From contig JAMKCF010000148.1 in assembly GCA_023634235.1 (NCBI GenBank), positions 81,928 to 145,927 on the forward strand: DNA of 64,000 bases. Direction: 5' to 3'. The notes beneath the pieces are model-generated. The model saw nothing but the letters and a program-made list of their open reading frames with translations. It ran no database searches and was not told the origin of the DNA. Shown here in pieces: positions 1 through 11,535 of this stretch; within the stretch, counting starts at the first letter, position 1; each line of letters begins with the position of its first letter. This DNA is from Pisaster brevispinus. Lineage: Eukaryota > Echinodermata > Asteroidea > Forcipulatida > Asteriidae. The translations under genes and the position numbers were made by a program.

Positions 1-937
1 GGACTGACGTCCAATTATGTCTGTGTTTTTATTTCCACGTGAATTTGTGCTTGATGGATATGAAGTCTGGATCATCATGCCTCGCCATTGCTATAATTAA
101 TACATAAACAGAGCACCAGTCTACTTACAACGACTTGCAACGGCTGGAAAAGCGTATAAGCTGACCTTTGACCGCGTTTTGTTTTCTTCACATTTTTCGT
201 TAATTACGTGATATTTTGATGATTTTTTTTTTACAACAACCACTTAAAATTTATTGTCTGTCATTCCACATCACTAAATTAGGTAAACAGTAAGCCGGTG
301 TGTCCCTTTAACATTTGTAATGTACAGAACATGTACATGTATACTGAAATGAACGATCGCAATTCTAATGCTGGGGTTTGGAAGTCGGGCATGGCTTGTC
401 GGCTGCTCGTTTGGTCGTATTAAGTGCAGGCGAAAAATAGTTTGTGTGTAAAGGAAGCTTAAACCAGTGTTCGGCGCTGCCGTCGAAGTTGCTTTCGTTC
501 CGTGGTTTGTCATTTTTTTGGCAGGGCGGCCAATTATTTTAGCGGGGCGACCAATTCTTTGGCAGGGCGACCTTAAACTTTGGGAGGGCGGCCGTTAATA
601 GTCAAAACATTGGGACTTCCTTGTACCATGGAGGATTGTCTTTGGTGTTCGTGTATTTTAGAACATTGACTTGCCGCTGACAAACGTTTAAACGGTTAAC
701 CGTTTCGAAAAGTTTCGTTTAAACGGATAGTAAATTAAACGTAGGGTCACAGGCTTATACAATACCAACGCCAACATTGCCAACCAAAAGCCAATGTTGG
801 CCCAATGTATGAATGTTATCTGGGAAAGCACTTAACAAAGGTTGTGAAGTTCTCTTGATTCGTTGCTCTGAGATTAAATGCAGCAAACCTCTCTCTGAGA
901 TAGACATGAGTTCAATAAGAGTTTAAAATGCACGTAC
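1..937. other. AT-rich noncoding stretch
   Basis: I see no gene here. The only structured part is a small GC-rich repeat near 523-600, listed separately. The minus-strand open frame at 274-513 has no recognisable domain and no splice or start context that I trust. Confidence 0.5.
523..600. repeat. Short GC-rich tandem repeat, about 4 units of ~24 bp
   Basis: Four successive degenerate copies of a motif like GGCAGGGCGRCCAATT follow one another. They stand out sharply from the AT-rich flanks. The function is unknown. Confidence 0.6.
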
Positions 938-1167
938 CTTGGTTACCTCCTGGGTTTGTGTTGTGATCAGTTCATTCTGGTCGTCGTTACAATCAACTAC
1001 TCAGTGTAGTCATCCATGGTTTCCATCAGTTCATATAGTCAGTACATGTCCAAGTGTGTTGTGTTTCTGTGGTGCCTCTACATCTTTAACATGCTGTTGT
1101 ATATTGTGTGCTGCTGGTGTCGACATCTTATGTTGCAAAACGTCATGGGGAATGTAGACAAATCAAT
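938..1167 (-). other. Candidate internal exon (coding frame broken)
   Basis: On the minus strand this 230-bp block is bounded by a good acceptor (pyrimidine run TTTCTTTCTTTTAG just above 1167) and a good donor (AAG|GTACGTG at 931-937). One frame reads as protein-like at both ends: it starts MSTPAAHNIQQHVKDVEAP and ends CNDDQNELITTQTQEVTK. Three TGA codons interrupt the middle. A different frame there reads ELMETMDDYTE, so the exon may be frameshifted and decayed, or it may be a noncoding exon. No domain was recognised. The plus-strand open frame over the same bases is its antisense shadow. Confidence 0.3.
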
Positions 1168-3600
1168 CTAAAAGAAAGAAAGTTTCAAAATCAAAGAATT
1201 AGTTATCTATGTAGACACACTACAATCCTACCTCAGATTCAAATACATGCCTTGTTGGTTAACGGGATGTTTCTTACAGAAACTAGGTGTATTTTTGGCA
1301 AAGCCAGTTAATTTTTAGCTGATGGACCACGGGGCTGGAATACTTTTGAAGATGCATGGCTGGTGTTTAGATGATAGGATTTTGTTTTATAGATTTTGAA
1401 ACATCAATAAAAACGTTACAACTTTTAACATTGGGAGCTTTAGATGCATGCACTTTTGTTTTTAACTGGAATAAGCAAGTTAATGAATACTCATGACTTT
1501 TGAGACCTCTGTGCTGTGGGCTGGTCACGGCCTACACACACATGCGCATGCTGTGGCATTTTGTGTACCGTTCATGATCTTTATAATCACACACTGTTTG
1601 TAGCTTGTGTAGATGTAAACTGAGTTGGTTTTAATCACATTCTTCATGGGATAATCGAGCTATATAAGGGTTATTGCATTTTTATCGCATAGTCATGTTA
1701 ACAAATTTCGTTAAGGCATTTACCATTTGCGTTAGTGCGTTTTCCGTGCTGTTGGAATCAACATTTACGCTAACACACTTCGTAACCTTCATAACACTCT
1801 TCAATCTGGTGGTTATAAACTGATGGTTATGTTACTGACTTGTTAGTAAATCCCTTTTTCACACCCAATGTTGGCCTTAAACAAAGCTAAAATAACGTCA
1901 AGCCCATTAAGTACTAATCACGTTCAACACTAATAGGATATTCTAACGATAGGCAGTAATGCGTTTTAACCGCATAATCACATACAAAATCAAAAGATTT
2001 TTTATGTGATTACGTAATCACATAATGACACTATCTGCCCCGTCAATGGCGTGTTCTGCACATTTATTAATCAGGTTATTGAAAAGTTTTGAATCAAGTG
2101 ATGCAAACTTAGTATTCACGCTATTGACACAAAAATGTCATTTTTCACAATACCAATATTCACGTTATTGACCAATATTTGACTCCAGTTTTTTACACCT
2201 AATAATCAGGTTTTTGGCTGTTCTTGTATTTGTTGTATTAACCAATAACAATGATTTTGGCCCAATTCACGTTCAATTCTTAACCACGTTATTGATCTGT
2301 TCTTGAATCATTTCATTGTTGCATTTTTTATCACATTTCTTTGTATGGCATTTAAGTAATTGATATCATAAGTTTTGGTAATTACATCGGTACCAAGGCT
2401 TCATCATCATTGTCTTGTGTTGTTTATTTATAATTTCAAGTTCACGTATCTGATCCTTTTCATTAAATTTTTGCAACGAAACGAAAGCCTGGATAGTAAA
2501 AGCATGCTGCAAATACATTTTATTTTTTATTTCTGCACTTTTAAAAGATATTGCAGTCTGCATATTTATAGGGGCACATATCCAAAGGTGAACTGATGTT
2601 AAAATAGGGCCAACGCGGTTTAATGACAATCTACGCAAACTAGATTAAAGAACATTGTCACTTAAACAAAATTCGCTTTATTAAAAGTACCGAACTTTGA
2701 TTAGGCTTTGGATGTAGGTGGGGCTTCCTTGTCCCCTGATACCAACTGTCGTCTTTTAAACTGAAAATATGATTATCCTGCTAATGGAACAGGACAGTGT
2801 ACACCAGTAATTTTTTAGAATATGGAAAATGAACACATACATGACATGTTTATGCATTAGAGGATGTCGTACAAAATTGGATTTAATCATTTGTACATTA
2901 TGTAGGCAGAATGTTGACCTTAATCTATAAGCCAGAAAGTGCATTTTTACCTGAATTTTGACTCCACAAAATGACTGTTCCTCATAAGAAACTTCAGGGT
3001 AATTCCGAATTATATTACAATCTCCAAATAACAAAATTAAGTTTCCCAAACAGCGTGTACAAAAAATCCCACATGCTGCATGCACAATTAAATTAAGGAA
3101 GCCATTATCAATAGGTGGCGCTATTTTCAAATGTCCATTCTAAAAACTTAAAAAGCTCAAAATAATTTAAATTTCTAAAACCCCCAAACAAGATCCTTTT
3201 GAATAATTTAAGGTAACAATATGGTATAACAATTTAAAACAAAACTGTCATAATTTAACATAAAAAAATATTTAATAGAGCATAATAACATGGTTCCAAT
3301 CTTAAGCTGTGCATGCTATGACATACTTAGTGAGTCAGGGTACCTATTTAAGTAAACAATACCACACACTGCAGTGGTGGAAGGAGCACATGGTTTATGT
3401 TAATTTGTTATGACTGGAAGTCAGTCGGCTGAGCTCAACAACAACCCAGTTTTTCAGGGTAAATACTTTTTATAATTTGTTGATAATTATTATTTAATCT
3501 TTAGTGGAATATTTATTTTGCAAGCCTCAATTTGTTTGAGAAAGTAGAATATTAATTATTCGTATTAATTACTAGTTTAGTAATTCAATTATATATTTTT
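1168..3600. other. Noncoding AT-rich stretch with a perfect palindrome
   Basis: No gene was recognised. A TATATAAG box lies at 1661-1668 but has no convincing transcript downstream. Several copies of a phrase like ACGTTATTGAC occur between about 2120 and 2300. The 24-bp palindrome at 2002-2025 is listed separately. Confidence 0.45.
2002..2025. promoter_or_regulatory. Perfect 24-bp palindrome with TTACGTAA centre
   Basis: The 24 bases read identically on both strands, with core GTGATTACGTAATCAC. The centre TTACGTAA is the consensus half-site pair for PAR-bZIP and NFIL3-type factors (established knowledge). Whether it is bound or functional here is inference. Confidence 0.4.
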
Positions 3601-6600
3601 TAAGACTAGAAAAGTAGTACTAATTTTCTTATTTTTAAAGTTTTTTTTTTTATTCAAATAAATTGGCCCTTTGCATGAGTATTTCGGTTAATCTGAACCA
3701 AAATCTTCTTAAATGCTCCATAAAAAGCAAACAAACAAACAACAAGCAATAAAACAAAACAATTTTATCTTAATTTAATAAAAATAATGAGGCAATTAAT
3801 TTTTTTTTCTTCTTTTTTTAAGCCATTGAAATTATGGTTAAAAAATGATCAGGCCAACACAGAAACCCAACTTTGTGCCATTGTAACAACTTTCTCCCCC
3901 CCCCCCCCTCCCGCCTAACCACCAAATTAACTAAAAGTATTTTAGTGTGAACATTTTGAATTCCTGTCAAAAATGGTTTCAGCTGGTTGAAAAATTCACA
4001 AACTGGTGGTTTTTACCACCAAAAGAAGTAATTTTAAAACATAAAAATAAATAACTAATAAAAATAACAAACAAATACAAAATTAATAGGTCAGTAAAAA
4101 CAATTACTTACAAACTATAAAGTATTTTTGTTTAGTACATGTTATTTTAAACTCACTTTTTACAATCAAACTTTTACTGCAGGCAGGATATTCTAACTTT
4201 TAAGTATAATTTCTTTGGAAAAATCATAAAAACTCTTATTAAAGAGACTTTAAAAAGTAAAAAAAAGCCTACATTAAATGTACATGTAGGCATTGGTCAG
4301 CCCATATAAGTTTCCTACTTATTTCCAAGGACCAATGTACTGCCTGTTACTGTTTTATAAAACAACATGAACCTTAAAATTGTTTAGTTTTTGCTATAGC
4401 TAATAACATTTAATGGCGTTTAAAGTTTCACGGAGCAAAGTAAAAACAAAATTTTAAAAAGGCAACGCAAATATTTAACAAAACATCCAAACCCTACACT
4501 TCCAAAAAAATGCAAAAAATTTACTTTTCCAAATGTTTTTCTACTTCAATTATCCTGTTGCTTTAGTGACCATGTACCACAACAAAATGTGTACCATTTA
4601 AGCAATAAACTTGTTGTCCTACCCAAGCACCCGCACCCTACCCCCCCCCCCCCCCTCTGAAAAAAAAGAAAGAACAAAAAGGGATAAAAATATTTTTACA
4701 AAATTAAATGGCAGCAATGACAATGTTTTCAATTGATATTTTCATCTAGTGAATTAATAATGACTATTTTTCTTCTGACGATAAATGTTTTTAATGAGTG
4801 TAAGATCTAAAAGCATTGAGTAATGACCTGGCAGAAAGTAGCTTTTATTTACAATTTAATATTATTGTCATCACTTTTTTGTCTTTACTACCAACACCTC
4901 TTTGTACGAAAAAGAATGTTAAATTCTTAGAATAAATGCCATATATGTCATTTAGTAGCAGCTAAAAACAAAGCAATACTAATTTTAAGTTTTAGTAAAG
5001 GCCAAAGTAGTAGTTTTTAAATCACGGAATTTGTTACTGGTGTAAAAACAAAATTCAACTGATCAAGATTATTGTTATCCTTTGATCAGTCTATGTGTCT
5101 CAGAGGGGGGGGGGGTGGTCAACCCTAGAGGTTTTTTTTACAGGATTTTTTCAAACTACATTTTGGATGGTTTGGTAAAAATAATTGGCCTTTTCGCTCG
5201 TCAGGGTAAAGTGCGGGGCATGTAAAGAAGTCACTTAAAGAGGTAACAAATTTTAGGAAAAGCACATCAATTTTTTTAAGATGCATTAGATGGTGTGGTA
5301 GGAATTGTTGACCCTTTTTAACACAAGGGTTAAAATCAGATAATGGAATAATAATAGTTAAAATTTTCGTGCACAACATACAACAGATAAAAAAAAATTA
5401 AATTGCAACAACAAACTTGCTGAGGTAACTTAGCCAACACCCTTCCAACTTTTTGAAGGGGAAAAATGTTGAAACAGGCAGCAATTACTTTTTTTTTTCT
5501 AATTAGCGTCAACTGAGCTACTGAAGATTGCTAAAAATAAATCACATTTTAGGATATGGTTTTGAAGGAACTTAAATTCTAAGAGAGAATGAAAATTAAG
5601 TTAGTCTCTATTTTAAAACAACAAATAAACAACACACAAATAATTAAATAAATGATTTTTTGAAAACACCTATTGCAAAGGAGTTTGTTACTGCATGTTT
5701 GATATTCCTCCTATTTCTGTCTTATTTCAAATGTTTACTTTAAAATCTCAAAAATTTACTATTAACAACAACAACGCTTTATAGTTATAAAAAGTACTAT
5801 TAATTTACACTTTTTCAAACAGCTCACTCTTATTAGCCATTGGTTTAAATGAGTATGCCCAACGAAAAGCCCAAATTTGTACCATTGCATCAATAATCTT
5901 GCTTGGCTATCTAAGCTCCCTCACCCCCTCAACATAAAAAAGCCATTTAGAGAAACAGGCAACAATGGTTTTCAATTTGAATCAATTACTATTGACTATT
6001 TTAAAGATAGGTTTTTATTATTAAAATAAATGTTTTTGATGAGTGAAAAATCTAAAAGCATTGAGTAACGAGCTTGCTGAAATTACCTGTTTTTGACAAA
6101 TTAATAAATCCAGACAATACTATCTGAAACTCTGAGAATGTTCAATTATTAGAATTACTGCCAAAAATAAATGCAACAAAAACAAAGCAAAACAAAACTA
6201 GTTCTTACAGCAGTTTTAGTAATAGACAAACTAGTTAATTTTATTTCACAAATATTGCAATGGAATGTGTTACTGATGGAGAAAACAAAACTAATTTTGT
6301 TTACAACTGACCAAATTTATGGCCAATTTAGTGGTGACGTGTCATGTGTCATGTGATGGTGGTCACTGCATTGTGGGAACTCAACATGGCCGTCATATCT
6401 GGCAAACATCTTGGATTTTGTGTTTCAAGCCTGTATGTAGGGGTTAAAACTTTAACAAGAAATAATAGAAATGTTCGATCAGGACCCCATATAAAATGTT
6501 TAATGTCATCATGTAAATGTTGGTGAAATAAATATTTGTTGCAAGTTTGTAGTTAAAGTTTAAGAGACAATTGGTAGCGTGATTCTATCATGCACAAAGA

Positions 6601-8050
6601 ATTACTAACGAAGACAAAACCCTATAACTTAATAAAACATGTATTCTGCGCTTTTTCAAAAAGCTCACTCCTTTCAATCAGATATTGGAATAAAAACAGT
6701 TAAAATGGTCATGCCCCACAAAAATTGCATTATAACACACATCTTGCTAGTTCTGTGGTCTGGTTTGCTGAAACATGGTCACGTTGGGTTAGTGCATGAG
6801 ATTTGCACCACCGTAAACTAGATGCAGGTACGCATAATTTGCGGGAAATAGTTTCCGAACGAGGCATTACACTTAAACTTTTTGACATGATACAGCGCCC
6901 CCTCATGATGTGAACAGTGAACAACAATTAAAAAACAACAACTGGGGAAACTAAAACATTCCTTGAAGTGTTGAAATGCTTATGATTTAATTGGTAATGA
7001 ATTAATTGTTGACATTTCTTGGGCCTTTGAGTCTCCAGAAGTGAGGGACCTACTACCTTTTGGCCTGCATTCTCAGGAAATAGGTCCCTCTTTTAGTCAC
7101 TCACAATCCCTGGGAGGGGGAGATAGATGTGCTCTAAAGTAAAAGCTTAGGCAATTAGTCGCATAAAGACATTCTGGAGAGGGGGCAAGGGGTATTGGTA
7201 AAGCAACAACCAGAACTGAGCCTTAAAAAACATTTTAGTTGCATATTGCAGAACTTAGTTTAGACTAAATGTGTTGTAGCAAAGTTTGTCATTTTCAATT
7301 CCTATTTTACAACATTTGGTTTGCATTCCAGTCATCTAAATGAAATGGCTAAAGTGTTCTTACTTTAAGTGATTTAAACAAGTGACTCGTGACTTGGACT
7401 TGGACTCAACCCAATTGACTCTGGACTCAGACTCTGACTCGATCCAAGTAACTTGGTACTCGGACTCAAACCAAATGGCTAGGAACTGGGACTCAAGACT
7501 CGACCCAAGTGACTCGACAATAAGATTCGAGCTAAGTGGCTAGACCCAAGTGACTCAGGACATGGACTCGAACCAAGTAACTTGTGACTCAGACTTGGAC
7601 TAAACCCAAGTGACTCGTGACTTAAACTTGACCCAAGTGACTTGATACTCGGACTCAACCCAAGTGACTTGTGACTAGGGACTCGGACTCAGACTCGACA
7701 CAGGTGACTCAACTACAACTCTAATGTTAGGATATTGTTTTTGCATGAACTTAAGCTCTAAGAGGGACTGACTGTTAAGTCAATCTCTCTGTACTATTTT
7801 GAGTCATTGAGTATTGAGCTGGCTGAAATTATCTACTACTGACAACTAATCTTTGAAACTATTTACAGAAAGTAAATGTTATTAAATAGTTTAAATCAAT
7901 GCCACAAATGGTTGCAGCTGAAAACAAAGTGTTACTATTCAGACGGCAGATACACATATACAGTAATGGACAAACTACTTGTTTTTTAACCCCAAAAACT
8001 TCGAAGGAGTATGCTACTTGTAAAAACTGAACCTTCATTGTGTTGAAATT
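3600..8050. repeat. Ancient tandem duplication, ~1.2 kb unit, three decayed copies
   Basis: The same order of landmarks recurs. AAAAGCATTGAGTAA appears near 4810 and 6055, with a decayed form near 7805. A phrase like GCAGCTAAAAACAAAG recurs near 4958, 6170 and 7918. GTTACTG followed by AAAACAAAA recurs near 5033 and 6270. AGGATATGGTTTTG near 5552 matches AGGATATTGTTTTTG near 7728. The first two copies are ~1.24 kb apart. The third is ~0.5 kb further out because of extra sequence that includes the 7.4-7.7 kb minisatellite. No coding region was seen inside. Confidence 0.6.
7375..7715. repeat. Degenerate GACTC-rich minisatellite
   Basis: The stretch is built from irregular copies of a phrase like GACTCGACCCAAGTGACT, with unit length drifting around 20-45 bp. 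It interrupts the third copy of the older 1.2-kb duplication. Confidence 0.75.
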
Positions 8051-8656
8051 GTGAATTGTAGCTTATTTAGCTGTGTAAGGAGCTGGGATTTACTGCATGG
8101 TATTGACCAGGTTGGTCACTGGTTGACCGCTGTAAATAAACTGAGCCAAAGTGGAGTCCATTAACAGCAGCTCCTCAAATTGTTTTTGCCACTAAAGAGC
8201 AAGAAAATGTACACATTTTCCATTAGATAGGATCTTCATGTGAGTGGGGACAAAATTACAAGCCAGGGCTTGGATTGGAGATAAAAATCCACAGGAACAC
8301 AGAGCTTGTAGATCAAGTTGTTTACTTGACAAAACATTTTCAAGACCAGAATCAAAGTGTTTTTATTTGACCAATAATTGCACTAAGACACGTAAAAGAA
8401 GATTTATCTAATTTTTCTCTTTGGATATTAAGGATACTTCAATACTCAATAGAATTGAAATATATTTCTCAGACTCAACAGAATTTACAGAAATTCTTAA
8501 ATTGGGAAGGATATTGTGTATGAAAATGTTTTTGCAATTTCAAACAACTTTCACATTGCTATATAAAATAATGCAACCAATAAATTTACATTGCACTATG
8601 GTTTTTTACTATTTGTTTATCGCTAATGATGTTTATTGCCTCTCCTTTCATTTACA

Positions 8657-8885
8657 GCCATCTTCAGAGACAGAAGCCTAACCAAACACAGCTAATGTTC
8701 TGGACAATATGATGTCAACTATGGATATGAAAAATCTATGTGAGGAGTGGTTTACAATGTATGTACTGAGACTTTGGGAAGTAATGAACTAGCTGGCCAG
8801 GCCAGTAGACTTGTATCATGGAGCAGCCATCTTGTTTGTCTCTTGTTTAAATCATTTGGGTTTGAATAAATAAAAATTGACTGGA
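8657..8885 (+). other. Candidate 3' terminal exon with poly(A) signal
   Basis: A very good plus-strand acceptor (GCCTCTCCTTTCATTTACAG) ends at 8656. After it one frame reads PSSETEA and stops, and another reads IFRDRSLTKHS and stops, so this could be a last coding exon with 3' UTR. AATAAA occurs at 8865. No upstream exon of matching phase was found, so neither the frame nor the gene can be assigned. Confidence 0.35.
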
Positions 8886-9033
8886 GCGGGACTTGAACCA
8901 ACAACCTCCGGATTAACGTATATACCGGCGCTCTACTAACTGAGCTATCCAGCCCTATGTTGGCGTTCTCCCTATTAGTCAATTTCTTTGTTCTGGAGTG
9001 CCAGTCAGAAGCCATTCAACCGTAAGCTGCCGT
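8879..9033 (-). repeat. tRNA-derived SINE-like element, copy 1
   Basis: On the minus strand, 8955-8879 reads as a degenerate tRNA. It begins GGGCTGGATAGCTCAG, with an A-box (TAGCTCAGTTAGTAGAGC) and a B-box (GGTTCAAGTCC), and the acceptor stem is mostly paired. The anticodon arm is too long for a working tRNA. About 75 bp of flank on the high-coordinate side is shared with the second copy at 29553-29700, which shows a dispersed repeat rather than a single tRNA gene. Confidence 0.7.
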
Positions 9034-9604
9034 GTAGCCAGGGATCACACCCAAGTTACGTTACAACCTGGGAAGGGGTCAAATCAACATAATCAAAACG
9101 AGGCTGGCAGGCAGAACAGATTGGTGCATTTTAGAGATAATTAGAATGTGTATTTATGATTGCTATTGCAGTCAGGGAACATTTTGGCAGCATGCTCTCT
9201 ACAAACTCCTGGGACAGATTTGGAGCTTTTTCTGGGTCATGCTGACCTGATGTTGACTCTGATTCTGTGTAAGTTTGACCCATTTCTGGGTCATACTGAC
9301 AGAACAGAAGTGGCAGTTTAAGTGCATTTGCCAACAGAAAATTTCTGAAGCATCTACATTGATGTTCTCTTGTTTTCAAGAAACATTTTATGTTACTGTC
9401 TGGCCATAATCTGGTAAGAATCAAAAATAGTTTTCTCAAATATAAAAGTCATTTTGTTTGAGAATCAAACACAAGTTTCTTAAATATAGCAGCTATTTTG
9501 TTGGCCATAAGAAACTGCAAATGGAAATAAAGCCTTGGGTTTATTTTGTCAATATCCATCTGAAGCTAACTTCTGTTTTAAGTTAACAATTTAAAGTTAG
9601 GTCA

Positions 9605-10003
9605 TTAGTCCGGTGGCTTACAGCAAATTTTTGGCAAAATTGTGACACGCTGGATTAAAGCACAACATTGTGTACAGTTATTCCATACGTCCCATAGAAT
9701 CATTCTAGAGGGGGTGCTCTGTTTGGGTGACCTAGGTCAAGGTCAGGATGACGTCAAAGTTCATGTGGTATTATAATACTGCGCATATCATTAGAACTTA
9801 TAACAAATGACCATGCAGCTTCTAATTCAGACACTCATGCATAGCTATGTGGTAAAAGTTTATCCCTTTAGTTTACTGACCTGGAGATGACAGACCGGGC
9901 ACCCCCCTCTAATATGCTTCTTTGGGACTCCTAAAACAAGTGTGCAAAGTTTGGTGCTTTAATCCGGCGTGTCACAATTTTTCCATTAAGCCACCAGACT
10001 AAA
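9605..10003. mobile_element. Nonautonomous DNA transposon (MITE) with ~50-bp inverted ends
   Basis: The left end (TAGTCCGGTGGCTTA) and the right end read in reverse (TAGTCTGGTGGCTTA) continue as imperfect inverted repeats. Both arms contain AATTGTGACACGC followed by GGATTAAAGCAC. The ~400-bp interior has no coding sequence. The target duplication is probably TA, but the ends are palindromic enough to leave this uncertain. Confidence 0.8.
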
Positions 10004-10123
10004 TGGGGGCCTGGAGTCCGGACTAGTTCTGACCAGGGACTTTTTAGATTGTCCAATTGTGTGACAGCAGTGTCATCATTTCACAATGAAGTTACTTTCG
10101 TTAAAAGGATCAACTTCACAATT

Positions 10124-10920
10124 ACACCATGTTACGACCTTGACGAGACCTCGTTCATATTACAATGTTGTCATCATGTCGTCATCGTGCATCACGTTAC
10201 ATCACCTTAAAGGTGCACTTTTCAAAGATTTTTGTATTAAAAGGAAAAAAGGGGGATCAAACTGAAACTTTGCATGTATTCAAAAATTGGAATGTGTAAC
10301 ATCCAAAGTTTGAGGTTCTGTACTATTTACATGATCAAGTGTTATGTGACATCACCAGGCAGTGGCGTAACTAATGTCATATTTTTTAATTGGCACCATT
10401 TTTTCTAGAGGAGCACTGTTGGCCAACCAATCATAGATTCCACTTGCACTTTTTAAAAGACTGGATCTTGATCTACATAATGGTGAGTTCCAAATTGGGG
10501 GGGGGGGGACCCGGGGGTCACTGACATTATTTGGGGGTCTGCGTGTCTCCCTGTGCCCCCCCTCCTTAGTTACGTTACTGCTTAAAGGTGCAGTTTTACA
10601 AGATCTATACATTCATGCTGAAACCATTGCATGTGTTCATGCCAGGATGTGTTACAACCAAAATGTAAGGTCTTGTTATAATGACGTCATCAAATGTCAT
10701 GTGATGTCAACTTAAAGGTGCAGTTTTACGTTAGTTCGCACAAACACACTGCCCTAGTTTATTTATTTATTAAAAAAAAAAAATAGAATCTGTTTAACTT
10801 TATGGTAATTTCCTAGTCTTTAATTATTGAGGTGTAATGGAATGCATTCAACCATCAGTTTCTGTATTTTAACCATTGTAATGAAGATCTATTGTCTGCA
10901 CTGGTTCCTTCAGGAAAATG
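10124..10920. repeat. Tandem duplication, copy 1 (797 bp)
   Basis: This starts ACACCATGTTACGACC and is followed immediately by copy 2, which starts ACACCATGTTAAGACC. Both contain the phrase TAAAGGTGCA-TTTT repeated and the motif ATGACGTCATCAAATGTCATG. Copy 1 is longer because it keeps the full inserted element at 10360-10580. Confidence 0.85.
10360..10580. mobile_element. MITE nested in the duplication
   Basis: The ends are inverted: CAGTGGCGTAACTAA on the left and TTAGTTACGTTACTG on the right. It sits inside a TAAAGG-containing motif that is uninterrupted elsewhere in the same repeat. It carries a 12-base G run (10497-10508). An internally deleted version remains in copy 2 near 11140-11180, so the insertion predates the duplication. 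The CAGTGGC end is hAT-like (inference). Confidence 0.7.
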
Positions 10921-11535
10921 ACACCATGTTAAGACCTTGATAAGACCTCGTTCATATTACAATGTTGTTATCATGTCGTCATCATGCATCACATGACGTC
11001 ATCTTAAAGGTGCACTTTTTAAAGATTTTTGTATTTACAGGAGGAAATGTGTGATCAAACTGAAACTTTGCATGTATTCAAAAATTGGGATGTTTAACAT
11101 CAAAAATTTCAGGTCCTGTACTACTAATAACATCATCACGTGTCCTGGGTGCCCCCCTCCTCTTAGTTACGCCACTGCCTAAAGGTGCAGTTTTACAAGA
11201 TCTATACATTCATGAGCTGAAACCATTGCATGTGTTCATGCAGGATGTGTTACAACCAAAATGTAAGGTCCTGTTATAATGACGTCATCAAATGTCATGT
11301 GATGTCACCTTGAAGGTGCAGTTTTACCTTAGTTCCCACAAACACACTGCTCCAGTTTACTTATTTATTTGATTGTTATTTTATTTTAAATTTTTTTTTA
11401 ATCTGATTAACTTTATGGTAGTTTTTTAGTCTATAATTATTTAAGTGTAATGGAATGCATTCAACCATCAGTTTGTTGTTTTGTAACCATTGTAATGCAT
11501 ATCTGATGTCTGCACTGGTTCCTTACACGGGAAAA
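10921..11535. repeat. Tandem duplication, copy 2 (615 bp)
   Basis: This is homologous to 10124-10920 end to end, including the GTCTGCACTGGTTCC phrase at its right end. It lacks most of the nested element. Confidence 0.85.

Noticed and set aside
8879..8955. Functional tRNA gene
   Set aside because: The anticodon arm is malformed, the T-stem poorly paired, and a second diverged copy shares its flank.
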